8,561 bases of DNA, from the NCBI GenBank assembly GCA_964593515.1, contig CAZQJH010000073.1, positions 1 to 8,561 on the forward strand, in the 5' to 3' direction. The DNA is from JAXJYR01 sp964593515. GTDB taxonomy: Bacteria; Bacillota_I; Bacilli_A; Erysipelotrichales; Erysipelotrichaceae. How positions within the stretch are numbered: the stretch's first letter is position 1; every line of letters begins with the position of its first letter. The translations under genes and the position numbers were made by a program. The notes under the pieces were generated by a model. It was not told where the DNA came from, made no database searches, and saw only the letters and a list, made by a program, of their open reading frames with translations. Positions 1 through 6,691 of this stretch are shown piece after piece.

Positions 1-37
1 CTATTTAAGCTATAACTCCCCTAAACAGCCGCATAAT

Positions 38-67
38 ATTATACTATGAATTTATTGTAATCGTCTA
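38..67 (-). promoter_or_regulatory. Candidate promoter reading out of the left edge
   Basis: On the minus strand a perfect TATAAT (38-43) lies 18 bases downstream of TAGACG (62-67), which matches 4 of 6 consensus -35 bases including the GAC core. It sits just after the yhaM terminator and points to a transcription unit beyond base 1. The remaining leader contains AGGGGAG, but no ATG, GTG or TTG follows at normal spacing inside the window. The downstream product, protein or RNA, cannot be named. Confidence 0.45.
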
Positions 68-78
68 CAATAATTTTT

Positions 79-105
79 AAAAAAAGAAAGTAATTTCTTA
101 CTTTC
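79..105 (-). terminator. Intrinsic terminator of the glycolipid-recX-yhaM operon
   Basis: On the minus strand a perfect 8-bp stem (GAAAGTAA / TTACTTTC, 98-105 with 86-93) closes a 4-base GAAA loop and is followed by seven T residues (79-85). The yhaM TAA stop (98-100) is the last three bases of the 5' arm, so the hairpin begins inside the coding sequence. The stem is A/T-rich, but the stable tetraloop and T-tract make a real terminator likely. Confidence 0.75.
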
Positions 106-1042
106 CTTTACGTTTATATAACATTCGATTTTCTAAAGCAAATATACGAGGAGTAAAACCGCCAGCTTCAACTCCATCTAATGCTTTTTTAAAGCTTTGC
201 ATTCTTGCATCCATATTATCTATTAAATATAGTAATTCAGCTTCAGGAATCATTGGTAAAACTGGTGATCCATATTCATTTTTACCATGATGTGCTAAAA
301 CCATATGTTTTAATAACATCAATTTTTCTTCATTAACATCATAACCATTATTATGAGCATATTCATTAATCATATTTTCAACAATCGTAATATGTCCTAA
401 TAGATTACCTTGAACTGTATACTCACAACCAATTACCCCACTTAATTCAAATATTTTACCAATATCATGTAAAATGATTCCAGCATTTAGTAAATCTTTA
501 TCAATGAAATCATAATATTCACTAATTCCTTCAGCAATTTTAAGCATACCATAAACATGTGTAGCTAAACCAGCAAAATGATCATGATGATTTTTCATTG
601 CAGCAGGATATGTAAAAAATTGTTCTTGATATTCATCAACAATACCTTTACTAATTCCTTTTAGTAATGAATCTTGCATTTCATCAATAACTTTATAAAT
701 TGCTTCTTTTAAAAATTCAGCTGAATATGGTCCACATTTCACAAAGCTTTGTAAATCAATATCGTTCATATCAACTTCTTCAATACTACTAATTTTTAAT
801 TGTAAAGCTTTACGATGTGAAATTACAGTACCTTGGACACGAACAATCATTCCTACTTTAAATTTTTCTAAATCTTCTTCTTTAACATGCCATAAACGTG
901 AATCAATACTTCCACTTTGATCTTGTAGTAATAATACTAAATAATAGTCATTTGAAGCATTCACTCCTTTAGATAGTTGTTGGATCAATAAAGGAGCATC
1001 TACGACATCTTTTTCCACTAAATCTATAACTCTTTTATTCAT
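98..1042 (-). CDS. yhaM: YhaM-type 3'-5' exoribonuclease (OB-fold + HD domain)
   Basis: The 314-aa protein has the length and layout of Bacillus subtilis YhaM, a Mn-dependent 3'-5' exonuclease that trims RNA and can act on single-stranded DNA. An N-terminal OB-fold (about residues 18-90, with the strand DQSGSIDSRLW) should bind nucleic acid. The HD phosphohydrolase domain (about 150-285) carries H162, the HD pair in LHDIGK (191-196), H217 in LLGH, the H251-H252 pair and D275/D278 in LIDNMD, all candidate metal ligands. The HHG and FALENR stretches also resemble YhaM. The ATG overlaps the recX-fusion stop by 8 bases (ATGAATAA), and GGAG (1050-1053) lies 7 bases upstream inside that gene, so translation is probably coupled. 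It is the last gene of the operon, just before a terminator. The family assignment is firm; the substrate in this organism is inferred. Confidence 0.92.
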   Translation of the reverse strand: MNKRVIDLVEKDVVDAPLLIQQLSKGVNASNDYYLVLLLQDQSGSIDSRLWHVKEEDLEKFKVGMIVRVQGTVISHRKALQLKISSIEEVDMNDIDLQSFVKCGPYSAEFLKEAIYKVIDEMQDSLLKGISKGIVDEYQEQFFTYPAAMKNHHDHFAGLATHVYGMLKIAEGISEYYDFIDKDLLNAGIILHDIGKIFELSGVIGCEYTVQGNLLGHITIVENMINEYAHNNGYDVNEEKLMLLKHMVLAHHGKNEYGSPVLPMIPEAELLYLIDNMDARMQSFKKALDGVEAGGFTPRIFALENRMLYKRKGK

Positions 1043-3011
1043 TAAAGTACTCCATTTCTTCTATCTTATTAACTATATCTTGATACATATAGCCCTTTTG
1101 ACAACAATAAGTTATTACTTTTTGTTTCAATACATTTCCTTCATATTTTCGTTCATAACGACGTTTAGCTTTTAAAATCAAAGATTCTAAAGCCCCATAA
1201 TTTTCTTTTTCACCCTCAAATATTTTCTCAACACTGTCTTTAATAATATCAAAATCAAATCCAGCTTGTAATAATTTATCAATCATTTTTTGTTTTTGTT
1301 CTTTTAAAGACATTCCAGTTAAACTATTTTTAATTTTTTTCGCTGCTTGTAAAGCTTTATAAGTATCTTCTTCAACATCATAATCAACTAAAGCTTCATC
1401 AATAATTTCTTGCGAAATACCTTTTTTACGTAAATCTTTTTCAATTGCATTTTTACCTTTTAAAGCATAACGAACACTATTTAAGCGATCTACTACATAG
1501 TTATAATCATTTAAGTAACCTGCTTCTTTTAATTTATCCATAATTTGTAAAGCTGCTTCTTCATCTAATGAAGCATCACGATTTAAATATTCAAGCATTT
1601 GTTTTTCACTATAAGCATGATTACATAATTTATGAATTGCATTACTATAAGCCAATAAAATAGCTTCTTTTTCTTTTAAAAATTCAAATTGTTCAAAAGT
1701 AATTGAGGTGTGTAAACTAATTTTCATATCGATATAGTCATCTAAACTAACACATAATACTTCATTTTCTTTACTTGATGCATTCATAAAGGTGATTTTC
1801 ACATAAGTATCACAACTATTAATTCGGATAACTTCATAGCAATTAGCAAAATTATCAATTGCTTGATAATAAACTTCTAAAACTTTTTGCGCAAATACTT
1901 TTGAATCATATTTTTCTACAATGGTAGCAGCCATTTCTTTTTGTTTTTCTCTTGCTTCTTCATCCAAAGTGAAATATGCACTTATTTTAGCTGCAAAGTC
2001 TTGTTCATCGCTAAAGAATGCTCCACATTCATCTTGTACCACTAATTCTTTTAATACATCATCATAACGAGCAAAAACCGGTAAATGTGCTGCCATCGCT
2101 TCAATATAAGTTAAACCTTGCGTCTCTGATAAACTAGCTGAGACAAAACATTCTCCACATGCATAATATTCACCTATTTCAGCATTTAATACTTGATCAG
2201 TAAAAATAACTCGATTATCTAAATGTAAACTTTTAGCTAAAGCCTTTAAATCATCTAAGATCGGTCCTCCACCAACAATCATCAATTTAATTTTTTCATC
2301 TTTAACATATTGCATTCCTCTAATTTGAATATCAATACTTTTTTCATTAGCAATTCTTCCAATATATACAACAATATGATCATCTTCCATAATACCATAT
2401 TGTTTTTTAATTGCCGCCACTTTATCATAATCACGATATTCTGGTTTAAATGAATCAAAATCCAACCCAGTAGGAATAACAAATATTGGTGAATATACTC
2501 CATATTCAATTAAAGTCTCTTTAGTTTTAGCACTTGGTGAAATAACACATTGCGCTCCATTTGAAATAAAGCGTGAATATTGAGCAACTGCTTTTTTAGA
2601 AATTTTATCAATTGATTTACTATTAATTAAATTAATGTAATGTGTATAATCTTCATAATTAGTATGATAAGTAGTAACAACGGGAATATTTAAACTTTTC
2701 GCTGCCATTCTACCAAAGATTCCAACCCCAAATTCAGTATGCACATGCATAACATCCAAATTCATTTTTTCTACTTCACTAGTAGCACTAATATGAAAAG
2801 GGGTTGATATTTTATATCCATAAAGTTTCTTTAATTCAATTCCAGGTAATCTTAAAACATTACCTTCCTTAGTAATATGCAAACCTTTATGATTAGTAAT
2901 AATAAATACCGTATGTCCTAGCTTTTCTAATGCTTTTTGTAACGTAACTACACTTGATACTACTCCATTAACATCAGGTGTATAGGCATCACTAACTAAT
3001 GCAATACGCAT
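1035..3011 (-). CDS. Fusion: GT4 diacylglycerol glucosyltransferase-like domain + full-length RecX
   Basis: One 658-aa frame joins two complete proteins. Residues 1-385 are a GT-B, family GT4 glycosyltransferase: N-terminal DAYTPDVNGV, HVHTEFG (89-95), the YEDYTHY stretch (119-125) recalling 1,2-diacylglycerol 3-glucosyltransferases such as Acholeplasma MGS, IPTG (179-182), GRIANEKS (218-225) and an EX7E pair (E296/E304) for the nucleotide sugar. Residues 394-658 have the size and order of a long Firmicutes RecX: a beta-rich lead (394-435), then three-helix repeats with YSEKQMLEYL (467-476), AGYLND (497-502), LRKKGIS (527-533) and a C-terminal KRRYERKYEG (615-624). RecX binds RecA filaments and modulates recombination. 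No in-frame start with a Shine-Dalgarno appears between residues 385 and 409, so a separate RecX is not evident. AGGAGGG (3018-3024) lies 6 bases before the ATG, within the end of the upstream gene. The glucolipid role is inferred from motifs and neighbours. Confidence 0.9.
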   Translation of the reverse strand: MRIALVSDAYTPDVNGVVSSVVTLQKALEKLGHTVFIITNHKGLHITKEGNVLRLPGIELKKLYGYKISTPFHISATSEVEKMNLDVMHVHTEFGVGIFGRMAAKSLNIPVVTTYHTNYEDYTHYINLINSKSIDKISKKAVAQYSRFISNGAQCVISPSAKTKETLIEYGVYSPIFVIPTGLDFDSFKPEYRDYDKVAAIKKQYGIMEDDHIVVYIGRIANEKSIDIQIRGMQYVKDEKIKLMIVGGGPILDDLKALAKSLHLDNRVIFTDQVLNAEIGEYYACGECFVSASLSETQGLTYIEAMAAHLPVFARYDDVLKELVVQDECGAFFSDEQDFAAKISAYFTLDEEAREKQKEMAATIVEKYDSKVFAQKVLEVYYQAIDNFANCYEVIRINSCDTYVKITFMNASSKENEVLCVSLDDYIDMKISLHTSITFEQFEFLKEKEAILLAYSNAIHKLCNHAYSEKQMLEYLNRDASLDEEAALQIMDKLKEAGYLNDYNYVVDRLNSVRYALKGKNAIEKDLRKKGISQEIIDEALVDYDVEEDTYKALQAAKKIKNSLTGMSLKEQKQKMIDKLLQAGFDFDIIKDSVEKIFEGEKENYGALESLILKAKRRYERKYEGNVLKQKVITYCCQKGYMYQDIVNKIEEMEYFNE

Positions 3012-3013
3012 AT

Positions 3014-4066
3014 TTATCCCTCCTGTTCCATTTTCATTTCTATTTTAGCATAATATTTTTTAAAACTTAAGAATAATATTGCTCCCACAATCAATAACAT
3101 ATGGAAAGTTGAAAAACGCCATAAAACCATAACTCCACTAGCTATAGCACTTTCTTTAACCATTGGCGTAAATAAAGCTGTGAAAACTACTTCTGTTCCT
3201 CCACTAGCACCTGGTAAAGGAATAAAAGCATTTGACATTAAAACAAAACTAGATAAAGCTAGTGTATCCACAAAGAAATCAAAACCAATTTCAATCCCAA
3301 TACAACGCATAATTACAAAAGGTAACGAGAATTGAATAGTCATTCTAATTATACTTAAAATAACACACTTCACAATCATCTTTTTATCATTACTCATCTT
3401 TTTAATTTCTTGAGTAAATCCTTGTACTTGCATTCCCCATGATTCTAAAGTTTTATCTTTATCTTTCACAATCCTAACCTTAGCTAAGATGACTACTACT
3501 TTTTGTGATAAAAAAACATATAATTTTGGGAATAAAGCCATTGTCCATAAAATCCCAATAACAAACAAGTTAATTATATAACCAACTACTATTCCTAAAA
3601 ACCATGGACCAATTAATTCAAGAAAATAATTAAATTTCAAGAAAAACAAAATGGTAACATAAATCATCATTACACTTTGATAAATAATAAAATCAGCCCA
3701 TAAAACACTAGCACTTTCTTGATAAGAAAGACCTTGTTTTTTAAAGCAATAAGCTTGTACAAATTGTCCACCGGTCGCACTTGGTGTAATCCCACAAAAA
3801 AACAAACCAATCAAGGCATTAACAATACCTTGTCGATATTTAAAATCTTTTTTATTTCTTCGTACAATATTAGTAAGAACTAATCCTGCAAAAATACCAT
3901 ATAAAATCCCCCCGGACATAATCAATAAAAGATAAGGTAAAGGTAAAGATTTTATCAATTCAACAACTTGTACATAATTATCTTTTAAAGCAAACCATAA
4001 CCCAAAAATCGTAAAAGCTAAAATCAACAGAAAATTAATTAAATAATTTTTCGATGAATTTTTCAT
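3014..4066 (-). CDS. YbhN/AglD-type polytopic membrane protein (LPG synthase TM family), putative glycolipid flippase
   Basis: This 350-aa integral membrane protein has about eight hydrophobic segments (roughly 9-27, 43-66, 81-97, 122-144, 153-178, 229-255, 263-282, 310-335). A basic cytosolic loop lies near 196-230. Two family signatures are visible: TPSATGGQ (94-101) and PLPGASGGTE (283-292), the small-residue/Pro motifs of the UPF0104/lysylphosphatidylglycerol-synthase transmembrane family, also found in the MprF flippase part. There is no MprF synthase domain, so lysyl transfer is unlikely. The gene overlaps the upstream glycosyltransferase by 4 bases (ATGA) and ends 2 bases before the next one; AAGGAG (4074-4078) lies 7 bases before the ATG. 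Placement between two glucolipid-type glycosyltransferases suggests it moves or helps assemble their glycolipid product; this is inference. The family call is strong, the substrate unknown. Confidence 0.85.
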   Translation of the reverse strand: MKNSSKNYLINFLLILAFTIFGLWFALKDNYVQVVELIKSLPLPYLLLIMSGGILYGIFAGLVLTNIVRRNKKDFKYRQGIVNALIGLFFCGITPSATGGQFVQAYCFKKQGLSYQESASVLWADFIIYQSVMMIYVTILFFLKFNYFLELIGPWFLGIVVGYIINLFVIGILWTMALFPKLYVFLSQKVVVILAKVRIVKDKDKTLESWGMQVQGFTQEIKKMSNDKKMIVKCVILSIIRMTIQFSLPFVIMRCIGIEIGFDFFVDTLALSSFVLMSNAFIPLPGASGGTEVVFTALFTPMVKESAIASGVMVLWRFSTFHMLLIVGAILFLSFKKYYAKIEMKMEQEG

Positions 4067-5160
4067 TTGTTATCTCCTTTATTTTTGTGTTTTTCTCTAG
4101 TTTCTTTTCTTTTTATTAGTAATGAACCATCTTCTAATTCATTATAAACTTTAGTATAAAAATCTTTCCACATTTTCAAAACATTATCTTTTGAATAATA
4201 TATGGAAATATTATCTGCTTTATTTTGTGCTTGCTCATATACTAAACTATTATTTTTTAATTCCATAATTAGACTAGCAAATTCATCATTATTTTCCCCA
4301 TAATAATAATTATCAAATAAAATATCTTTATATAAATCTAAATTACGTAAAACTAAAGGTAACTTTAGATTACATGCTTCAAGTATCGACATAGGAAATA
4401 ATTCATTATATGATGGCATAAATAATGTATTCGCAATGTTATAAAGATCATTCATTTCTTCACGTGGAATAATCCCTAAGAATTTTACATTTGGTAATGG
4501 ATTTTCGACTACTTCTTTTAATTCGTTATATCCATCAGTAATAACCCCAAAGGAAAAACCTCCACACCATATAAAAGTAACATCAGGTAATTTTTTGGCT
4601 ACTTCCACAAAATCTAAAACTCCTTTACGACTTTGTACTTGACCAACCCCAATTACTACAAAGGCATCTTTATCAATTCCATATTTATTACGTATCAAAC
4701 TTTTTTTATCTTCACTAAGTGGATAAAATTTTTCTTTTGATACATAATTTGGTATATATACGATTTTTTCACGTTCAATTCCATGATCTACTAATTTATC
4801 AACAAAATCTGGATTCACTACAACTAAATAATCGGCAGCTTTATAAAAACTAATTACATAAGCTTTAAAAACATTAAAAATAGGTTTTGGTAAGTTAATA
4901 CTACCATCTAGTGTTTCAGGTAAAAAATGAACATAAGCCACATGAGCTGTATTACCATTCATCATTCTAACAAAGTTTTGTGGATCAACAGTATGTGAGT
5001 GTACGATATCTGATTTTTTTACACTATTGACTCTAACTTCAAATAAATCAGGTGCCCCTTGTGAGACCAATTCAACTTGTTCTTCATAAGCACTACCTAC
5101 ACCTTGCCCATCTACTTTATTAGCACTAGATAACATATTAATAACGATAGGTTTTCTCAT
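4063..5160 (-). CDS. GT4 glycosyltransferase, diglucosyl-diacylglycerol synthase-like (CpoA/alDGS type)
   Basis: The 365-aa protein is a GT-B fold, family GT4 enzyme with no signal peptide or TM segment, expected at the inner face of the membrane. The N-terminal half has GQGVGSAYEEQ (18-28) and DIVHSHTVDP (51-60). The FKAYVISFYKAADYLVVVNP stretch (98-117) resembles diglucosyl-diacylglycerol synthases (Acholeplasma DGS, pneumococcal CpoA). The C-terminal half has a sugar-nucleotide loop GVGQVQSRKG (171-180) and the EX7E pair E253/E261. The last 20 residues are lysine/arginine-rich and could bind acidic lipids. The likely reaction is adding a second hexose to monoglucosyl-diacylglycerol made by the GT4-RecX protein two genes downstream; donor and linkage cannot be read. 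It is the first gene of the operon: GGAGGG lies 5 bases before the ATG, with an extended -10 promoter close upstream. GT4 is certain; specificity is moderate. Confidence 0.85.
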   Translation of the reverse strand: MRKPIVINMLSSANKVDGQGVGSAYEEQVELVSQGAPDLFEVRVNSVKKSDIVHSHTVDPQNFVRMMNGNTAHVAYVHFLPETLDGSINLPKPIFNVFKAYVISFYKAADYLVVVNPDFVDKLVDHGIEREKIVYIPNYVSKEKFYPLSEDKKSLIRNKYGIDKDAFVVIGVGQVQSRKGVLDFVEVAKKLPDVTFIWCGGFSFGVITDGYNELKEVVENPLPNVKFLGIIPREEMNDLYNIANTLFMPSYNELFPMSILEACNLKLPLVLRNLDLYKDILFDNYYYGENNDEFASLIMELKNNSLVYEQAQNKADNISIYYSKDNVLKMWKDFYTKVYNELEDGSLLIKRKETREKHKNKGDNK

Positions 5161-5181
5161 ATAATCCCTCCAGTATTACAG

Positions 5182-5191
5182 ATTATACCAC
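5182..5191 (-). promoter_or_regulatory. Extended -10 promoter of the glycosyltransferase operon
   Basis: The minus strand reads GTGGTATAAT, a perfect -10 box (5182-5187) preceded by the TGn extension. No good -35 lies 16-18 bases upstream (TGGTGA at best), which is common for extended -10 promoters. The start site would fall near 5175, giving a leader of about 15 bases that is little more than the Shine-Dalgarno site. Confidence 0.6.
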
Positions 5192-5195
5192 AAAA

Positions 5196-5219
5196 GGCAT
5201 TCAATCACCACCTCATGCC
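5196..5219. repeat. Short inverted repeat upstream of the operon promoter
   Basis: GGCAT (5196-5200) and ATGCC (5215-5219) are perfect inverted copies 14 bases apart and span the place where the -35 region would be. They could be a protein-binding site, but five base pairs is short and may be chance. A second weak hairpin (5226-5242, 6-bp A/T stem ATTAAG/CTTAAT) covers the stop codon of the gene to the right. It lacks a T-tract, so termination there is unconvincing. Confidence 0.25.
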
Positions 5220-5237
5220 ATACTAATTAAGAAAACC

Positions 5238-5693
5238 TTAATAACTTCTTAAAAGATCGTAAAGACTAGCTAAAGCTTTATTTAAACGTCGATAAAAAGT
5301 ACTTCTAGTAATATCACCACATCGTTTACAAATAACTTCTTTATCTAAATCACGGATATAATAATCAATTAATAATTGACTTTGATTATGATGTAATTGT
5401 TCAATCGCACTTAAGTCAATATAAGCACGTGCATGTTCTGCACTAATACGTGAATTTTGTTTTTCAATTTGCTCCATCGCAATTAATATTGGATTATTTT
5501 GGACACGATTTTGCTTACGGCAATCAATTACACTGCGTGTGTAATGCAAATAATCCATTATCGAATCATTGATCATCAATCCTTTTTCTTCTTGGTTATC
5601 GTATAAAATACTATACATACGTAAGTTTTTCACATAACCTTTTAAAAACATCATTTCGTTTTTCATTTCATGAACTTTATCCATCTCGTTCAT
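5238..5693 (-). CDS. Small helix-turn-helix protein, sigma-70 region 4/ArpU-like, function unknown
   Basis: The 151-aa soluble protein has a charged, Met-rich helical N-terminus. It ends in a segment resembling a sigma region 4 or ArpU-type helix-turn-helix: LLIDYYIRDLDKEVICKRCG then ITRSTFYRRLNKALASL (about 107-144), where the RSTFYRRL part would be the recognition helix. This suggests DNA binding. There is no sigma region 2, so it is unlikely to be a complete sigma factor. Proteins of this kind in Firmicutes are usually phage-derived late regulators or uncharacterised HTH proteins; no phage genes are seen here. The ATG is chosen because GGGGAGGG lies 5 bases upstream; M4 has no such site. 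It has no obvious promoter of its own and no strong terminator, so it may be read with the operon that follows. I do not recognise a specific gene. Confidence 0.65.
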   Translation of the reverse strand: MNEMDKVHEMKNEMMFLKGYVKNLRMYSILYDNQEEKGLMINDSIMDYLHYTRSVIDCRKQNRVQNNPILIAMEQIEKQNSRISAEHARAYIDLSAIEQLHHNQSQLLIDYYIRDLDKEVICKRCGDITRSTFYRRLNKALASLYDLLRSY

Positions 5694-5702
5694 CTAATCC
5701 CT

Positions 5703-5735
5703 CCCCTGCACATTTATTTATTCGTGCGAAAGGGG
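5703..5735 (-). promoter_or_regulatory. Leader hairpin overlapping the ribosome binding site of the HTH gene
   Basis: On the minus strand CCCCT (5731-5735) and GCAC (5724-5727), separated by a 3-base bulge, pair with GTGC (5708-5711) and AGGGG (5703-5707) around an A/T-only-but-one 12-base loop. The 3' arm contains the first bases of the GGGGAGGG Shine-Dalgarno site of the gene starting at 5693. Folding would partly hide the site, allowing translational control. It could instead be an operator. No T-tract follows, so it is not a terminator. Confidence 0.4.
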
Positions 5736-5736
5736 T

Positions 5737-5775
5737 AAAAACTAAAAAATCTTTCGTAAAAAATTACGAAAGATT
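5737..5775 (-). terminator. Intrinsic terminator of the solute-binding lipoprotein gene
   Basis: A perfect 12-bp stem (AATCTTTCGTAA at 5748-5759 with TTACGAAAGATT at 5764-5775) has a 4-base loop. On the minus strand it is followed by TTTTAGTTTTT. It begins 6 bases after the stop at 5782. The T-rich side is only on the minus strand, so it serves the lipoprotein gene and separates it from the HTH gene. Confidence 0.85.
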
Positions 5776-5781
5776 GTGATT

Positions 5782-6597
5782 TTATTTAATTGATACCTTC
5801 ATCCAATCAGCTTTAATCTCATCATCTAGGTTAGTTAAAGCAGCTTTAATATCAACATATAAACCTTCTTCTTGCTTACTAATTTCATTTTTTAAAGCTA
5901 AATATAAGGTATTTGTTGAAGTAAAACCTTTTTCTTCTTCAAATGTTAATACTTTAACATTTTTTGTCGTTTTAGCATATTGTTTAAGTTGCGAAATAGG
6001 AGCAATAATTCCATCAATTTTTTTATCACTTAATGCACTTAAAGCATCATCCCAATTCGCAAAATCATCTTGGGCTTTAACTTCTTCAATTTCATTTAAA
6101 CAAGCTTTAGCATTAGCATCACCACTAACTACTCCAACTTTTTTCTTTTTAAACTTACTAATTTCTTTAAAATCAGTACATTTACCTTTACTATTAACTA
6201 AGATACCATATCCTTCTTCATAATAAGCAAGATAATCTAAGTTATCTTCATTAAGTTCATCTTGGGTAATAGCTGATAAATATAAATCAATTTCTCCATC
6301 ATTTAAAGCTGTTACAGCTTGTTCTTCATTCATTTTCTTAACTTCAATTTCACGATTTAAACTACTAGCTAAATAACGAGCTACTCTAACATCAAAACCT
6401 TCATAGAATTGATCACTATTAACATAAACGGAATAATCACTTTGATTATCAACGGGATAAGCATATGGTTTTTCTTCATTAATAGCTAATACTAATTTTT
6501 CTTTACCGGTCATTGTTGAGTAATTCCCATCATCTTGTTTACTTGAACATGCAAATAACATTGTACATGCACATATTAATAATAATATTTTTTTCAT
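5782..6597 (-). CDS. Orphan SBP_bac_3-type solute-binding lipoprotein with altered ligand site
   Basis: The 271-aa protein has a lipoprotein signal: a MKK start, a hydrophobic stretch, then lipobox LFAC with the lipidated Cys at 17, so it should sit on the outer face of the membrane. The mature part follows family-3 (polar amino acid) ABC binding proteins: KLVLAINEEKPYAY (34-47), EGFDVRVARYLA (66-77), NDGEIDLYLSAIT (99-111), KKVGVVSGDANAKAC (152-166) and DKKIDGIIA (191-199). Two usual ligand contacts are absent. The Arg after the T-x-x-E/T region aligns with N116, and no Arg exists beyond R82. The domain-2 Asp aligns with P200. No permease or ATPase gene is nearby. It has its own promoter (6639-6667), GAGG 7 bases before the ATG, and a strong terminator. 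It may bind another ligand, act as a sensor, or share a distant transporter; amino-acid specificity should not be assumed. Confidence 0.82.
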   Translation of the reverse strand: MKKILLLICACTMLFACSSKQDDGNYSTMTGKEKLVLAINEEKPYAYPVDNQSDYSVYVNSDQFYEGFDVRVARYLASSLNREIEVKKMNEEQAVTALNDGEIDLYLSAITQDELNEDNLDYLAYYEEGYGILVNSKGKCTDFKEISKFKKKKVGVVSGDANAKACLNEIEEVKAQDDFANWDDALSALSDKKIDGIIAPISQLKQYAKTTKNVKVLTFEEEKGFTSTNTLYLALKNEISKQEEGLYVDIKAALTNLDDEIKADWMKVSIK

Positions 6598-6638
6598 ATT
6601 AGAACCTCACTTCATAATTAATTTTCTAAACCGTCCTT

Positions 6639-6667
6639 ATTATACTGATATCTTTCTAAAATAGCAA
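6639..6667 (-). promoter_or_regulatory. Sigma-A-type promoter of the solute-binding lipoprotein gene
   Basis: On the minus strand TTGCTA (6662-6667, 4 of 6 bases) is followed after exactly 17 bases by a perfect TATAAT (6639-6644). The start site would be near 6632, giving a leader of about 35 bases. No convincing terminator is seen after the deacetylase stop at 6692; a 5-bp AATGT/ACATT repeat (6671-6688) has its T-run only on the plus-strand side. Some read-through from the deacetylase gene is therefore possible. Confidence 0.7.
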
Positions 6668-6691
6668 GTTAATGTATACTTATCACATTTT

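Noticed and set aside
1780..1860. A separate recX gene starting inside the fusion
   Set aside because: The only in-frame candidates are a GTG at residue 404 and ATG at residue 409, neither with a Shine-Dalgarno and both inside the conserved RecX lead region.
2282..2509. A 75-codon minus-strand open frame
   Set aside because: It lies wholly inside the glycosyltransferase-RecX gene in another frame, has no Shine-Dalgarno site and its product is low-complexity Ile/Leu/Met/Asn-rich; it is a shadow of the real gene.
3014..4066. MprF lysyl-phosphatidylglycerol synthase
   Set aside because: Only the membrane region is present; the cytosolic aminoacyl-transfer domain is missing and the length fits stand-alone YbhN/AglD-type proteins.
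5226..5242. ATTAAG/CTTAAT hairpin as a terminator of the HTH gene
   Set aside because: Six A/T-rich base pairs and no T-tract on the minus strand make termination unlikely.
5238..5693. A remnant prophage marked by an ArpU-like gene
   Set aside because: No integrase, capsid, tail, lysis or repressor genes and no attachment-like direct repeats are present; the neighbours are ordinary envelope genes.
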